Positions 39,249 to 47,724 of a DNA stretch of 64,000 nt are shown piece by piece. The DNA comes from Martinezella rhizogenes (GTDB lineage: Bacteria; Pseudomonadota; Alphaproteobacteria; Rhizobiales; Rhizobiaceae). The translations under genes were made by a program, and so were the position numbers. Below the pieces are notes generated by a model. That model searched no databases and was not told where the DNA came from. It worked only from the letters and a program-made list of their open reading frames with translations. Each line of letters starts with the position of its first letter. The first letter of the stretch is position 1. The stretch is taken from positions 1,488,001-1,552,000 of the forward strand of contig NZ_JUHG01000011.1 in NCBI RefSeq assembly GCF_000799715.1, written 5' to 3'.

Positions 39249-40634
39249 ATGTCTCAGAAATCCAATCACCGTCTCCTGCCGCTCATTGCACTCGCGGGCG
39301 TCTCACTCGCGGGGGCGAGCATCGGCATGGCGAACCAACCTGCCGCAGATGCTTCCTCGGCCACGAATACCTATGAGAATACGGTGCCACTGAGCGCCGT
39401 TGCCCAACTCGGCAAGAAGCTGTTCTACGATCCCTCACTGTCGGGCGGCGGACAGATGTCCTGTTCCACCTGTCACGATCCGAACAATCACTATGCGCCG
39501 GCCAATGGCCTACCCGTGCAGCTCGGCGGCCCGCATCTCGACCAGCCGGGCATCCGCACCGTGCCAAGCCTCGCCTACAAGATGTCGACGCCGTCCTTCT
39601 CGATCGGGGAGGAAAGCGCTGCCGACGAGGCGGCCGAAGCAGCACCCATGACCGAAGCCTCCGGTGTTGCGCTCGCCAACGCGCCGGCAACGGTTGCGGG
39701 ACCGCTGACCGCGCAAGCGGTCGTCAAGGCCGATGCGGCGGCTGCAAACCTTGTGCCGCAAGGCGGCATGTTCTGGGATGGCCGCGTCGATTCGCTGGAA
39801 GAGCAGGCTTTGCAGCCGATGATCTCGCCCTTCGAAATGGCCAATGCCGACGCGGCAACCGTTTATGCCAAGCTGAAACAGGGCTATGGCAAGGACATCG
39901 CCGCCCTTTTCGGCAACAATGTCCTCAACGATCAGGACATGGCGATTGCCGAAGTCGGCTTCGCGCTTGCCCGCTACCAGATCGAAGAGCCCTCCTTCCA
40001 TCCCTATTCCAGCAAATACGACTACTATCTGCGCGGCAAGGCGACGCTCTCCGACGCGGAACAGCGTGGGTTGAAATTGTTCGACGACGCCAACAAGGGC
40101 AATTGCGCCTCCTGCCATCTCGACAAGTTGCTGGGTGACGGCCAGATGCCGAACTTCACAGATTTCGAATTCGAAGCGCTGGGCGCTCCGCGCAATCCCG
40201 ATATTCCCGCCAATGCCGATCCGCATTATTACGACACCGGCATCTGCGGCCCGCTGCGCAACGACACCTATTCCGCCCAACCCCAGAATTGCGGGCTGTT
40301 CAAAACGCCGACGCTGCGCAATGTCGCCAGCCGCAGCGTCTTCTTCCACAATGGCGTCTACCACTCGCTGGAAGACGTCACCCGCTTCTACGTCAAGCGC
40401 GACACCAATCCGGAGGAGATCTACCCGAAGGATGCCAGCGGGAATGTGCAGAAATTCAATGATTTATCGCCGCAATATCAGGCCAATATCGATGTCATCG
40501 ATGCGCCGATGAACCGCAAGTACGGCGACACCCCGGCTCTGAACGATACGGAGATCGCCGACATCGTGACGTTTCTGAAGACGCTGACGGATGGATATGA
40601 TCCGGCAAAGGCTGGGGTAAAGGCGGCAAAGTAA
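39249..40634 (+). CDS. Di-haem cytochrome c peroxidase / MauG-like protein
   Basis: The 461-residue product has a signal peptide and two haem-binding motifs, CSTCH (72-76) and CASCH (286-290), as in bacterial CcpA peroxidases and MauG-type enzymes. It also has an Ala- and Glu-rich insertion at about 118-169 between the haem domains, ahead of the WDGRVDSLEEQA block. The ATG at 39249 lies 20 bases after the phosphoesterase gene, so the two form an operon under the same Pho-box candidate. It could reduce hydrogen peroxide, or modify the phosphoesterase in the periplasm; neither is shown by sequence. Confidence 0.93.
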   Translation: MSQKSNHRLLPLIALAGVSLAGASIGMANQPAADASSATNTYENTVPLSAVAQLGKKLFYDPSLSGGGQMSCSTCHDPNNHYAPANGLPVQLGGPHLDQPGIRTVPSLAYKMSTPSFSIGEESAADEAAEAAPMTEASGVALANAPATVAGPLTAQAVVKADAAAANLVPQGGMFWDGRVDSLEEQALQPMISPFEMANADAATVYAKLKQGYGKDIAALFGNNVLNDQDMAIAEVGFALARYQIEEPSFHPYSSKYDYYLRGKATLSDAEQRGLKLFDDANKGNCASCHLDKLLGDGQMPNFTDFEFEALGAPRNPDIPANADPHYYDTGICGPLRNDTYSAQPQNCGLFKTPTLRNVASRSVFFHNGVYHSLEDVTRFYVKRDTNPEEIYPKDASGNVQKFNDLSPQYQANIDVIDAPMNRKYGDTPALNDTEIADIVTFLKTLTDGYDPAKAGVKAAK

Positions 40635-40640
40635 GATCAT

Positions 40641-40664
40641 GCCCTCGCCCGTCGGGGCGAAGGC
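40641..40664. terminator. Hairpin between convergent peroxidase and GNAT genes
   Basis: GCCCTCGCCC pairs with GGGGCGAAGGC in all but one position around a three-base loop. It lies 6 bases after the peroxidase stop and 23 bases before the GNAT stop on the other strand. It lacks a T run on either side. A 12-base direct repeat (CTTCAAGCGGCC at 40672 and 40686) lies beside it, the second copy inside the GNAT end. Confidence 0.5.
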
Positions 40665-40687
40665 AAATCAGCTTCAAGCGGCCCTCT

Positions 40688-41278
40688 TCAAGCGGCCTTT
40701 GCGACCGGCAGCTGGGCCAGTTTGCGGCCGTTGGCGATGATCATGCCGGCAGCACCAGCAAGCCAGCCTTCCTTCAGCTCGAGCCCCAGGAAACGCTCGC
40801 GCTGGAACGGTCCCGGCATGACGAGATGACGGGCCTTTTCGGCAAAGAAGCCGAAACGCTCGTAGTAAGCCGCATCGCCGACGAGCAGGATAGCGCCATG
40901 GCCGCGCTTCTTGGCTTCAAGAATAGCAGCGCGCATCAGCGCCGAGCCGATACCCTTGCCTTCATGGGCGGCATCGACAGCCAGCGGACCGAGGAGCAGT
41001 GCCTCGACCGGACGGGTTTCGCGATCGACGCCGGCTTCGACGCTCCACAGGCGAACCGTGCCGATGACATGGCCGGTGCGATCGCGGGCGACCAGCGCCA
41101 GACCCTCGGCCGGAACGCGGCCGCGGCGGATCTTTTCGGACGACTTCTTGCGACGATCAGCGCCCATGGCCTGATCGAGCAGATTTTCGCGAGCAACGAC
41201 ATCGCCTGCGTTTTCCAGGTCGAGCGTGAAGGTAGACGGCGCAAAGAATGCGCGTACAGAATCAAGAACAGCGGCCAT
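40688..41278 (-). CDS. GNAT-family N-acetyltransferase
   Basis: The 196-residue product is a COG3153 (YhbS-like) acetyltransferase. The acetyl-CoA loop is seen as VDAAHEGKGIGSALMRAAILEAKKRG, followed by LLVGDAAYYERFGF. The substrate is unknown. It is 96 bases downstream of the ornithine decarboxylase gene on the same strand, so it could be co-transcribed with it and might acetylate a polyamine, but this is only a guess from position. Confidence 0.9.
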   Translation of the reverse strand: MAAVLDSVRAFFAPSTFTLDLENAGDVVARENLLDQAMGADRRKKSSEKIRRGRVPAEGLALVARDRTGHVIGTVRLWSVEAGVDRETRPVEALLLGPLAVDAAHEGKGIGSALMRAAILEAKKRGHGAILLVGDAAYYERFGFFAEKARHLVMPGPFQRERFLGLELKEGWLAGAAGMIIANGRKLAQLPVAKAA

Positions 41279-41374
41279 CTCGGCCTCCCGTTGCCCAATA
41301 CCGTTATCAGCGGTGGTGACAAATCATTGTGAAGGTGCCGCCCCGACTGATTACGGGGTCGGCGAAGTCGGACC

Positions 41375-42508
41375 TTAGATGATGTAGGACTTCAGCGGGT
41401 CGAACCCGTTAAAGGCTACAGCCGAATAGGTCGTCGTATAGGCACCGGTGCCTTCGATCAGGACCTCATCGCCAATGGTGAGCGTCACCGGTAGCGGATA
41501 GAGGTTCTTTTCATATAGCACGTCGGCCGAATCGCAGGTCGGGCCGGCGATGATGCAGGGTTCCATCTCGTCGCCGTCACGCTCGGTGCGGATCGGGTAA
41601 CGGATCGCCTCGTCCATGGTCTCGGCGAGGCCGCCGAACTTGCCGATGTCGAGGAAGACCCAGCGCGCATCGTCATTGTCCGACTTCTTGGAAATCAGGA
41701 CGACTTCAGCCTTGATCACACCGGCATTGCCGACCATGCCACGGCCCGGCTCGATGATCGTGTGCGGGATCTGGTTGCCGAAATGGGCGCGCAGAGACGC
41801 AAAGATCGCCTTGCCATAGGCTTCAGCGGACGGAACGTCGCGCAGATACTTGGTCGGGAAACCGCCGCCCATGTTGACCATCTGCAGGTGGATGCCCTGC
41901 TTGGCCAGTGAGACGAAGACGCGCTTGGCATCGGCCAGAGCAGCATCCCAGGCATCGACCTTGGTCATCTGCGAGCCGACGTGGAAAGACACGCCGTAGG
42001 ATTCCAGACCGAGCTGATGAGCGTAGACGAGAACGTCGACGGCCATCTGCGGGACGCAGCCGAACTTGCGCGACAGCGGCCATTCGGCGCCTTCGCCATC
42101 CGTCAGGACGCGGCAGAACACGCGAGCGCCGGGAGCGGCACGGGAAATCTTCTCGACTTCCTCGTGGCTATCGACAGCGAAGAGGCTGATGCCGAGTGCA
42201 TGTGCACGGGCGACATCGCGCTCCTTCTTGATCGTGTTGCCGAAGGAAATGCGGGCGGCAGTCGCACCGGCGTCGAGCGCCATTTCGATTTCAGCGACAG
42301 ACGCGCAATCGAAGTTGGAGCCGAGGCTTGCGAGCAGGCGCAGCACTTCCGGAGCCGGGTTGGCCTTGACGGCATAATAGATGGCGCTGTCCGGCATGGC
42401 GTGACGGAAGGCACGGAAATTGTCGCGGACGACGTCGAGGTCAACCACAAGGCAGGGACCGTCAGGACGTCGGGTAGCGAGAAAGTCGCGGATACGTTGC
42501 GTGGTCAT
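41375..42508 (-). CDS. Ornithine (lysine/ornithine) decarboxylase, PLP group IV
   Basis: This enzyme converts ornithine to putrescine, the first step of polyamine synthesis; some relatives also accept lysine or diaminopimelate. The 377-residue protein is of the eukaryotic-like alanine racemase fold. The PLP lysine is in YYAVKANPAP (Lys48), the GGGFPTKY and EPGRGMVG phosphate-binding blocks follow, and the active-site cysteine is in GPTCDSADV (Cys325). The long structured leader upstream is typical of rhizobial decarboxylase genes of this type. The close GNAT gene downstream may belong to the same transcript. Confidence 0.93.
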   Translation of the reverse strand: MTTQRIRDFLATRRPDGPCLVVDLDVVRDNFRAFRHAMPDSAIYYAVKANPAPEVLRLLASLGSNFDCASVAEIEMALDAGATAARISFGNTIKKERDVARAHALGISLFAVDSHEEVEKISRAAPGARVFCRVLTDGEGAEWPLSRKFGCVPQMAVDVLVYAHQLGLESYGVSFHVGSQMTKVDAWDAALADAKRVFVSLAKQGIHLQMVNMGGGFPTKYLRDVPSAEAYGKAIFASLRAHFGNQIPHTIIEPGRGMVGNAGVIKAEVVLISKKSDNDDARWVFLDIGKFGGLAETMDEAIRYPIRTERDGDEMEPCIIAGPTCDSADVLYEKNLYPLPVTLTIGDEVLIEGTGAYTTTYSAVAFNGFDPLKSYII

Positions 42509-42950
42509 GTCAATTCCCTTCTCAATTCCAATAGCTCCGGGAAAGACCCAGAGGACAAAGGGCGACGCTCATTCGCTAGGTACCAGCCGGTGGAGACCCC
42601 GGAACCGTGCAAACGCGCGAAGCGCAGATGATGAACCAGTGCTACGAAAGCAGCGCTAATTCGGCTTTGTCTGCCATGGATTGGAGGGAATATCCCAACC
42701 GCACTTCCGGCAATGAAGGTGTGCCTCTTCAGTAACCCCGGCTGATGGAAAGCCGGGAGAGAACAAAAAGGCCCGCACCGTCGTTGCTTCAGATGTCCTC
42801 GCATTTTTCGGTTGGCCGAAATAGCGACTGGAGGGGTTAGTTCCAGGTACCTTACCGATTTTCTCACCACATCGAGGATCGGCGGACACCCACGGGCACG
42901 TGCGACTTTGGGCTGAGGGGGAGATAAGAATATTCGGCGTCATAATCAAG
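42509..42950 (-). promoter_or_regulatory. Ornithine decarboxylase leader (speF-like RNA candidate) and promoter
   Basis: The untranslated stretch before the decarboxylase gene is over 400 bases. On the minus strand a promoter-like pair TTGATT (42949-42944), 17 bases, TATCTC (42926-42921) begins it. Within it lie a possible attenuator (a GGCC/GGCC plus ACCG/CGGT stem followed by TTTTT at 42765-42817) and a perfect seven-pair hairpin CCCGGCT/AGCCGGG at 42737-42757. Structured speF leaders have been described for alphaproteobacterial ornithine decarboxylase genes; I assign this one by position and hairpins, not by model match. A 121-codon frame reads through most of it and ends at the gene start. 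Confidence 0.55.
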
Positions 42951-43039
42951 AAATTTTTTCATTGATGGCCTAAAAAAATAATTGAACAAACCGGCGTGTT
43001 TTGTTCAACATCTCTCAACAGTTAACGGGAAGCATCGCC

Positions 43040-43933
43040 ATGGACACTTTGACGCGGATTCGCGCCTTCATCGACGTGGTCGAAGCGGAAGGGTTTTCGG
43101 CTGCCGCCCGCAAGACCGGTCGCTCCAAGGCGCTGCTGTCCAAATATGTCCGGGAACTCGAGGACGATCTCGGCGCGCTCCTGCTCAACCGCACTACGCG
43201 GCAATTCTCGATGACCGAAGCGGGCCATACCTATTATCGCACCGCATCCGACATATTGAAGGAGATCGACAACCTTGCCGATCTCGTGCGCGAGAACAAC
43301 CAGCAGCTCAAGGGCCGGCTGCGCGTCTCCGTGCCGCGCACCTTCGTCGACGCCGATGTCGGGCAGTCGCTGATCGACTTCGCCAAGGAAAATCCCGATC
43401 TTTCGCTGGAGATCGCCGCCGACGACCGCTTCGTCGATCTGATCGAAGAAGGCTTCGACGTCGCGGTACGCGTGACCAAGCTCGAGGATTCCGGCATGAT
43501 CGCCCGCAAGATCTCGGATTTCCGCATCCATCTCTGCGCGACCCAGGAATTTCTCGACCGCTATCCAGCTCTGGAGCATCCGAGCGATCTCGCGCGCGTG
43601 CCGTTCATCATCGACACCAACACCCGCTCGCAAGGCAATATTCGCTTCGTCGACGCCGACAGCAGCACCTTCAATGTCGCGATCAACGGCACGCTCGAAG
43701 TCAACAGCCCGCATGCAACGCTGCGCGCGGCGCTGGCCGGTCTCGGCATCGCCATTGTCCCGGATTTCATCGGACGCAAGGCGATCGAGAGCGGCCAACT
43801 TTTGACCCTGTTCAACGATTATCTTCCGACGGACCGCGGCATCTACGCCGTCTATCCGCACCGCCGCTATCTCCCGGCCAAGGTGCGGATCTTTGTCGAC
43901 TACCTCCATAACTGGTTCCGCAAGCACGGCTGA
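43040..43933 (+). CDS. LysR-family transcription regulator
   Basis: The ATG at 43040 is preceded by a GGGAAG site and gives 297 residues. The N-terminal winged helix reads MDTLTRIRAFIDVVEAEGFSAA, and the rest is a LysR substrate-binding domain (GRLRVSVPRTF, GLGIAIVPDF). It is divergent from the ornithine decarboxylase leader, so it may regulate that gene, but LysR proteins can also act elsewhere. Upstream A+T-rich bases (42950-43000) would hold its promoter. An in-frame start at 43001 adds 13 residues and looks weaker. Confidence 0.9.
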   Translation: MDTLTRIRAFIDVVEAEGFSAAARKTGRSKALLSKYVRELEDDLGALLLNRTTRQFSMTEAGHTYYRTASDILKEIDNLADLVRENNQQLKGRLRVSVPRTFVDADVGQSLIDFAKENPDLSLEIAADDRFVDLIEEGFDVAVRVTKLEDSGMIARKISDFRIHLCATQEFLDRYPALEHPSDLARVPFIIDTNTRSQGNIRFVDADSSTFNVAINGTLEVNSPHATLRAALAGLGIAIVPDFIGRKAIESGQLLTLFNDYLPTDRGIYAVYPHRRYLPAKVRIFVDYLHNWFRKHG

Positions 43934-43999
43934 CCGCCCCAGTTCCGCCGGACGGTCCCAATTCCGTCTCATTTCCTGACCAGAAGTCGAAGTGAATCA

Positions 44000-44680
44000 A
44001 TGCTCACGAAGCACATCGGACGCATGAGAAAATCCACCCTTGTCCATACCGCCGCCTTGGCTGGAGGCCTGTCGCTTGCGCCTGTCGCGGCATGGGCGCA
44101 TCCGCATATTTTCGTCGAGGCCCGCCTGGAAGTGCTGGCCGGCGCCGACGGCAATGTGCAGGAGCTGCGCAATGTCTGGCGCTTCGACGAGGTTTTCTCC
44201 TCCTCGGTGCTGATGGATTTCGATAAGAACACCAATCTGAAGCTCGACCCGGACGAGCTCAAGGAAGTCGGCAAGACGGTGCGCGATTCACTGGCCGACT
44301 ACGATTATTACACAAACCTGACGCTCAACGGCAAAGCCATCAAGGTCAACAAGCCCGACGTCATCAATGTCGACTATCAGGAAGGGCAGCTCCTGATGTT
44401 CTTCGCCGTCAAGCCGTCCGAGACGATGCCGCTGAAGGGCAATAAACTGAGCTTTGGCATTTACGATCCGACGCTCTACACCTCGATCGATTTCCCCACC
44501 GACAATGAGCTGGTGACCGAGGGCGCGCCCTTCAAGGACTGCAAGCAGCAGGTCGTGCGCCCCAATCCGGACGAAGTCATCGCCGAGAACAAGACGACCC
44601 TGACGGACGCCTTCTTCAACGACCCGACGGGAACGACGATGTCGAAACTCTTTGCAACGCGGATAGACGTCCAATGCTGA
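44000..44680 (+). CDS. DUF1007 periplasmic protein, metal-exporter partner
   Basis: The 226-residue product has a signal peptide and then starts the mature protein with HPHIFVEARLEV, the hallmark of DUF1007 proteins. A conserved YDPTLYTSID block is near the C terminus. These proteins are almost always encoded next to NicO/RcnA-type transporters, as here (7-base overlap), and are thought to help metal export in the periplasm. An internal ATG at 44024 would give a shorter, more normal signal peptide and is an alternative start. Confidence 0.88.
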   Translation: MLTKHIGRMRKSTLVHTAALAGGLSLAPVAAWAHPHIFVEARLEVLAGADGNVQELRNVWRFDEVFSSSVLMDFDKNTNLKLDPDELKEVGKTVRDSLADYDYYTNLTLNGKAIKVNKPDVINVDYQEGQLLMFFAVKPSETMPLKGNKLSFGIYDPTLYTSIDFPTDNELVTEGAPFKDCKQQVVRPNPDEVIAENKTTLTDAFFNDPTGTTMSKLFATRIDVQC

Positions 44681-45777
44681 TATCGCGGATATGGAGGCTG
44701 GTTCCGGCTATTGCGCTCGCCTTTCTGGCGGCGACGAGCCTTGCCCATGCCACCGGTTCCCCGCTCGGCATCGGCACGGCGGAGCCGAGCTTTCAGCCGA
44801 CTGGCGGGCCACTGGCACCGATCTTCCTTTATGTGAATTACGAGCAGCAGGCCTTCTATCGGGCGCTCACCAAGTCGATCGAGGCCATGCGCCAGGATCC
44901 CTGGCAGCTCTGGACGCTGATCGGCCTCTCCTTCGCCTACGGCATCTTTCACGCCGCCGGCCCCGGCCACGGCAAGGCGGTCATCTCCTCCTATATGGTC
45001 GCCAACGAGATCGAGCTGAAGCGCGGCATCGTCATCTCGTTCATTTCGGCCCTCATACAGGGCCTGGTCGCCGTCCTCGTCGTCGGTGCCGCCTATTTCG
45101 TCCTGCGCGGCTCGGGCATCACCATGACGATGGCCACCAACGCCATGGAGATCACCAGCTTCGTCATGGTGATCATGTTCGGCAGCTGGCTGCTATTCCG
45201 CAAGCTGCGCTCGATGATCCAGAGTCGCCCGCAACGACAGGAAGTGCAGCTTGCGACCTCAGCCGGCCCGATCAGCATGTCGCTTTTTGCCGACGAGCCG
45301 GGATCTGCGAAAAAGCTCTCCCGTCACAACGCCGCGCCACAAACCGGCGGCCAATACCAGTGCTATGACCCGGCCCATGATCTGGACAATGGCATGGTCT
45401 GCGAGACCTGCGGCCATTCGCACCTGCCCGATCCGAAAATGCTGTCGAACGAAAAGTTCAGCGCCCGCGAAGCCTGGTCGGCAATCATCACCGTCGGCCT
45501 GCGCCCCTGCTCCGGCGCGCTGCTGGTCATGACCTTCTCGATGCTGAACGGGCTTTATCTCGGCGGTCTTTTGTCGGTTCTTGCCATGTCGATCGGCACG
45601 GCGCTGACCGTCTCGCTGCTCGCCATCATCGCCGTCTTCGCCAAGGGTGCGGCGGTGCACTTCACCGGTCGTGGCTCGAAGCTCTCGGCATGGGTCGGCA
45701 ATGGCATAGAGATTTGCGGTGCGCTACTGGTGATCTGCACCGGCGTCGTGCTGCTCGGCGCCTCGCTGCAAACCTGA
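44674..45777 (+). CDS. NicO-family nickel/cobalt (metal) exporter
   Basis: The 367-residue protein has an N-terminal export signal, about six membrane helices, and the family motif HAAGPGHGK (93-101). Between helices three and four is a long loop with a Cys/His cluster (Cys230, His235, Cys243, Cys246, His248, His250) that looks like a zinc-ribbon-type metal site. A second motif, GLRPCSGALLVM, follows. The paired DUF1007 gene overlaps its start. Nickel, cobalt or zinc export is likely; the ion cannot be named from sequence. Confidence 0.9.
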   Translation: MLISRIWRLVPAIALAFLAATSLAHATGSPLGIGTAEPSFQPTGGPLAPIFLYVNYEQQAFYRALTKSIEAMRQDPWQLWTLIGLSFAYGIFHAAGPGHGKAVISSYMVANEIELKRGIVISFISALIQGLVAVLVVGAAYFVLRGSGITMTMATNAMEITSFVMVIMFGSWLLFRKLRSMIQSRPQRQEVQLATSAGPISMSLFADEPGSAKKLSRHNAAPQTGGQYQCYDPAHDLDNGMVCETCGHSHLPDPKMLSNEKFSAREAWSAIITVGLRPCSGALLVMTFSMLNGLYLGGLLSVLAMSIGTALTVSLLAIIAVFAKGAAVHFTGRGSKLSAWVGNGIEICGALLVICTGVVLLGASLQT

Positions 45778-45781
45778 TCGA

Positions 45782-46024
45782 TTACAGGTCCCTGCGCCGC
45801 TGGTAACGGGCTCTCAGCCAGAAGATCAGGAAAAAGGCCAGAATGACCAGCACGCCGAAGGCGGTGCCGAGCCACGGCGAGATATCGCCGAGCCGAACGA
45901 TGACATCCGGCATGAAGTACAGAAGCGTCATGGCAACGAGCAGGATGATGGCGGCGGCGATGGCCGTCGAGCGCGTTTCGCTGTTCTTATCCGTCAAGAT
46001 GACCAATCCCTCGCGCATCGCCAT
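45782..46024 (-). CDS. Small two-helix membrane protein, unknown function
   Basis: The 80-residue product has two hydrophobic segments (about residues 20-40 and 48-70) and a basic C-terminal tail (RARYQRRRDL). It converges on the NicO gene with only 4 bases between the stop codons. No known family was recognised. The start may be the ATG at 46024 or the ATG at 46018. Confidence 0.65.
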   Translation of the reverse strand: MAMREGLVILTDKNSETRSTAIAAAIILLVAMTLLYFMPDVIVRLGDISPWLGTAFGVLVILAFFLIFWLRARYQRRRDL

Positions 46025-46091
46025 TCATTGTCCGGCGAAGGCTTAGGCCAGCCGCCCGCGAAAGGCAACCGGCCCCGTCCGAGGCAAACGA

Positions 46092-46796
46092 TCAGACCTT
46101 GGCGGCCGTGACCGTCGCATCGATATGATCGACCAGCGCATCGGCAAGCCCGAGCCGGCCGGCGAGCTGATCGAGATAACCGCGCTCGGCCCGTGAGTCC
46201 GGCTCGATCGCCAGGCGCGACGCTGTATAGACCTGCACGCGCTGCTCCTCGGTCTGCGCCGATGCGACGATAGCGTCGAGATCGACTGGGTTGGCAAGCT
46301 CGCGCTCAAAAAAGGCTTCCGCTTCCGAGCCAACACCCGCCTGCTGCACCTTGCCGAGGATATGCTGCCGCTCCGCGTCGTCGATATGCCCATCGGCGCG
46401 CGCCGCTGCGATCATGGCGCGAACGAGCGTCAGCGCGAAATCATTGCTGGCGACGGCGGGCGACGTGCTGAAACCGGAATTCGACGGCGGCGGCAGGAAT
46501 TGCGGCTCCGCCTGGGCGGGCTGCGGCTCAGGCTGCGGCGCATTGCCGGCCTGATAATTCTTGTAGGCCTGGTAGCCAAGCCCGGCAATGGCGGCGAGCC
46601 CGCCGAGCACCAGCGTATTGCCGGCAACCTGACGCCCGGTCTTGGTTCCGAGCAGCACGCCGGCGATGGCGCTGGTCGCCATCGGATTGTCCCTGGCGAG
46701 ATTGATGGCCTGCGTTGCCTTGTCTTTCACGCTTCCTTGCAGTCCTGGAACCTGCGACCCCAGAAATTGGTCCAGAAGCTTGCGGGCGTCGATCAT
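46092..46796 (-). CDS. DUF533 (YebE/TerB-like) membrane protein
   Basis: The ATG at 46796 has a GGAGGAG site upstream and gives 234 residues. The N-terminal part includes one membrane helix (about 50-72), then a Pro/Gln-rich linker and a C-terminal DUF533/TerB-like helical domain (MIAAARADGHIDDAERQHIL). TerB-like domains bind acidic loops and are linked to stress in some bacteria, but the function here is unknown. The gene precedes a strong terminator shared with eda from the opposite side of the layout. Confidence 0.85.
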   Translation of the reverse strand: MIDARKLLDQFLGSQVPGLQGSVKDKATQAINLARDNPMATSAIAGVLLGTKTGRQVAGNTLVLGGLAAIAGLGYQAYKNYQAGNAPQPEPQPAQAEPQFLPPPSNSGFSTSPAVASNDFALTLVRAMIAAARADGHIDDAERQHILGKVQQAGVGSEAEAFFERELANPVDLDAIVASAQTEEQRVQVYTASRLAIEPDSRAERGYLDQLAGRLGLADALVDHIDATVTAAKV

Positions 46797-46870
46797 ATGG
46801 TGCTCCTCCGTCCTTGTGATGGCCAGAGTGAGATAGGAACTCCGGCTACAAATACAAATCCGCAGCAAGC

Positions 46871-46904
46871 AAAAAGGGCGCGCATGGAGCCCATGCACGC
46901 CCTT
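46871..46904 (-). terminator. Rho-independent terminator of eda
   Basis: On the minus strand a stem of five plus six pairs with one mismatch (GGGCG...CGCCC, GCATGG...CCATGC) has a three-base loop and is followed by a run of five T. It lies 22 bases beyond the eda stop, so it ends the eda transcript before the DUF533 gene. Confidence 0.88.
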
Positions 46905-46925
46905 CGATCAAGCTTTTTACGACGT

Positions 46926-47564
46926 TCAGCCCTTTAGCGCGGCCGCCTCGGCGGCGAGCTTGGTGATCCCGGCCCAATCGCCGGTAGCGACCAGCTCCTT
47001 CGGCGCGACCCAGGAGCCGCCAACGCAGATGACGTTCGGCAGCGACAGGTAATCAAGGGCGTTCTTCAACGATATGCCGCCGGTCGGGCAGAACAGCGTG
47101 CCAGCGAGCGGCGAGGACAGCGCCTTCAGATAGGCGGCTCCACCGGCCTGCTCGGCCGGGAAGAACTTCAGCACCTTGTAGCCTTCTTCTCGCAGCGCCA
47201 TGACCTCGCTCGCGGTTGCCGCACCCGGCAACAGCGGCACGTCGGACGTGCGGGCAACATCCAGCAGCTCCTGCGTCGTACCCGGGCTGACGATGAACTT
47301 GGAACCGGCCGCGACGGCTGCATCCCACTGCGTGACATTCAGGATCGTGCCGGCACCAACTTCGGCACCTTCGACCTCCTCGGCGACAGCACGGATGGCA
47401 TCGAGCGCGCCGGCGGTCCGCAGCGTGATCTCGATGGCCTTCAGGCCGCCGGCGACAAGCGCGCGGGCAAGCGGCACCGCCGACTTCGCATCCTCGACGA
47501 CGAGGACGGGAACAACGGGCTGCAGTTTCAGGATGGAAAGAAGCTTTTCGGTTTTCTCGCCCAT
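46926..47564 (-). CDS. eda: 2-keto-3-deoxy-6-phosphogluconate aldolase
   Basis: Eda splits KDPG to pyruvate and glyceraldehyde-3-phosphate, the last special step of the Entner-Doudoroff pathway, the main sugar route in rhizobia. The 212-residue protein has the Schiff-base lysine in KVLKFFPAE (Lys133), the catalytic Glu in AIEITLRT (Glu45), and the C-terminal CPTGGIS phosphate site. It stands alone; edd is not adjacent. A strong terminator follows. Confidence 0.96.
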   Translation of the reverse strand: MGEKTEKLLSILKLQPVVPVLVVEDAKSAVPLARALVAGGLKAIEITLRTAGALDAIRAVAEEVEGAEVGAGTILNVTQWDAAVAAGSKFIVSPGTTQELLDVARTSDVPLLPGAATASEVMALREEGYKVLKFFPAEQAGGAAYLKALSSPLAGTLFCPTGGISLKNALDYLSLPNVICVGGSWVAPKELVATGDWAGITKLAAEAAALKG

Positions 47565-47724
47565 GGTCGGCGCGCTCCCTTAAAACGATTGAAATCGGGT
47601 CCTCGAATAGCCTTCCCGAGGGTCCTTGTCGAGACAAAAGCTAAGTTTGGATGCAACGGGTAGGAAATCCCGAAAACTTCCGTTAGTCTATCCAGATATG
47701 ATGCTGACGGAGCATGTCGAGCAT

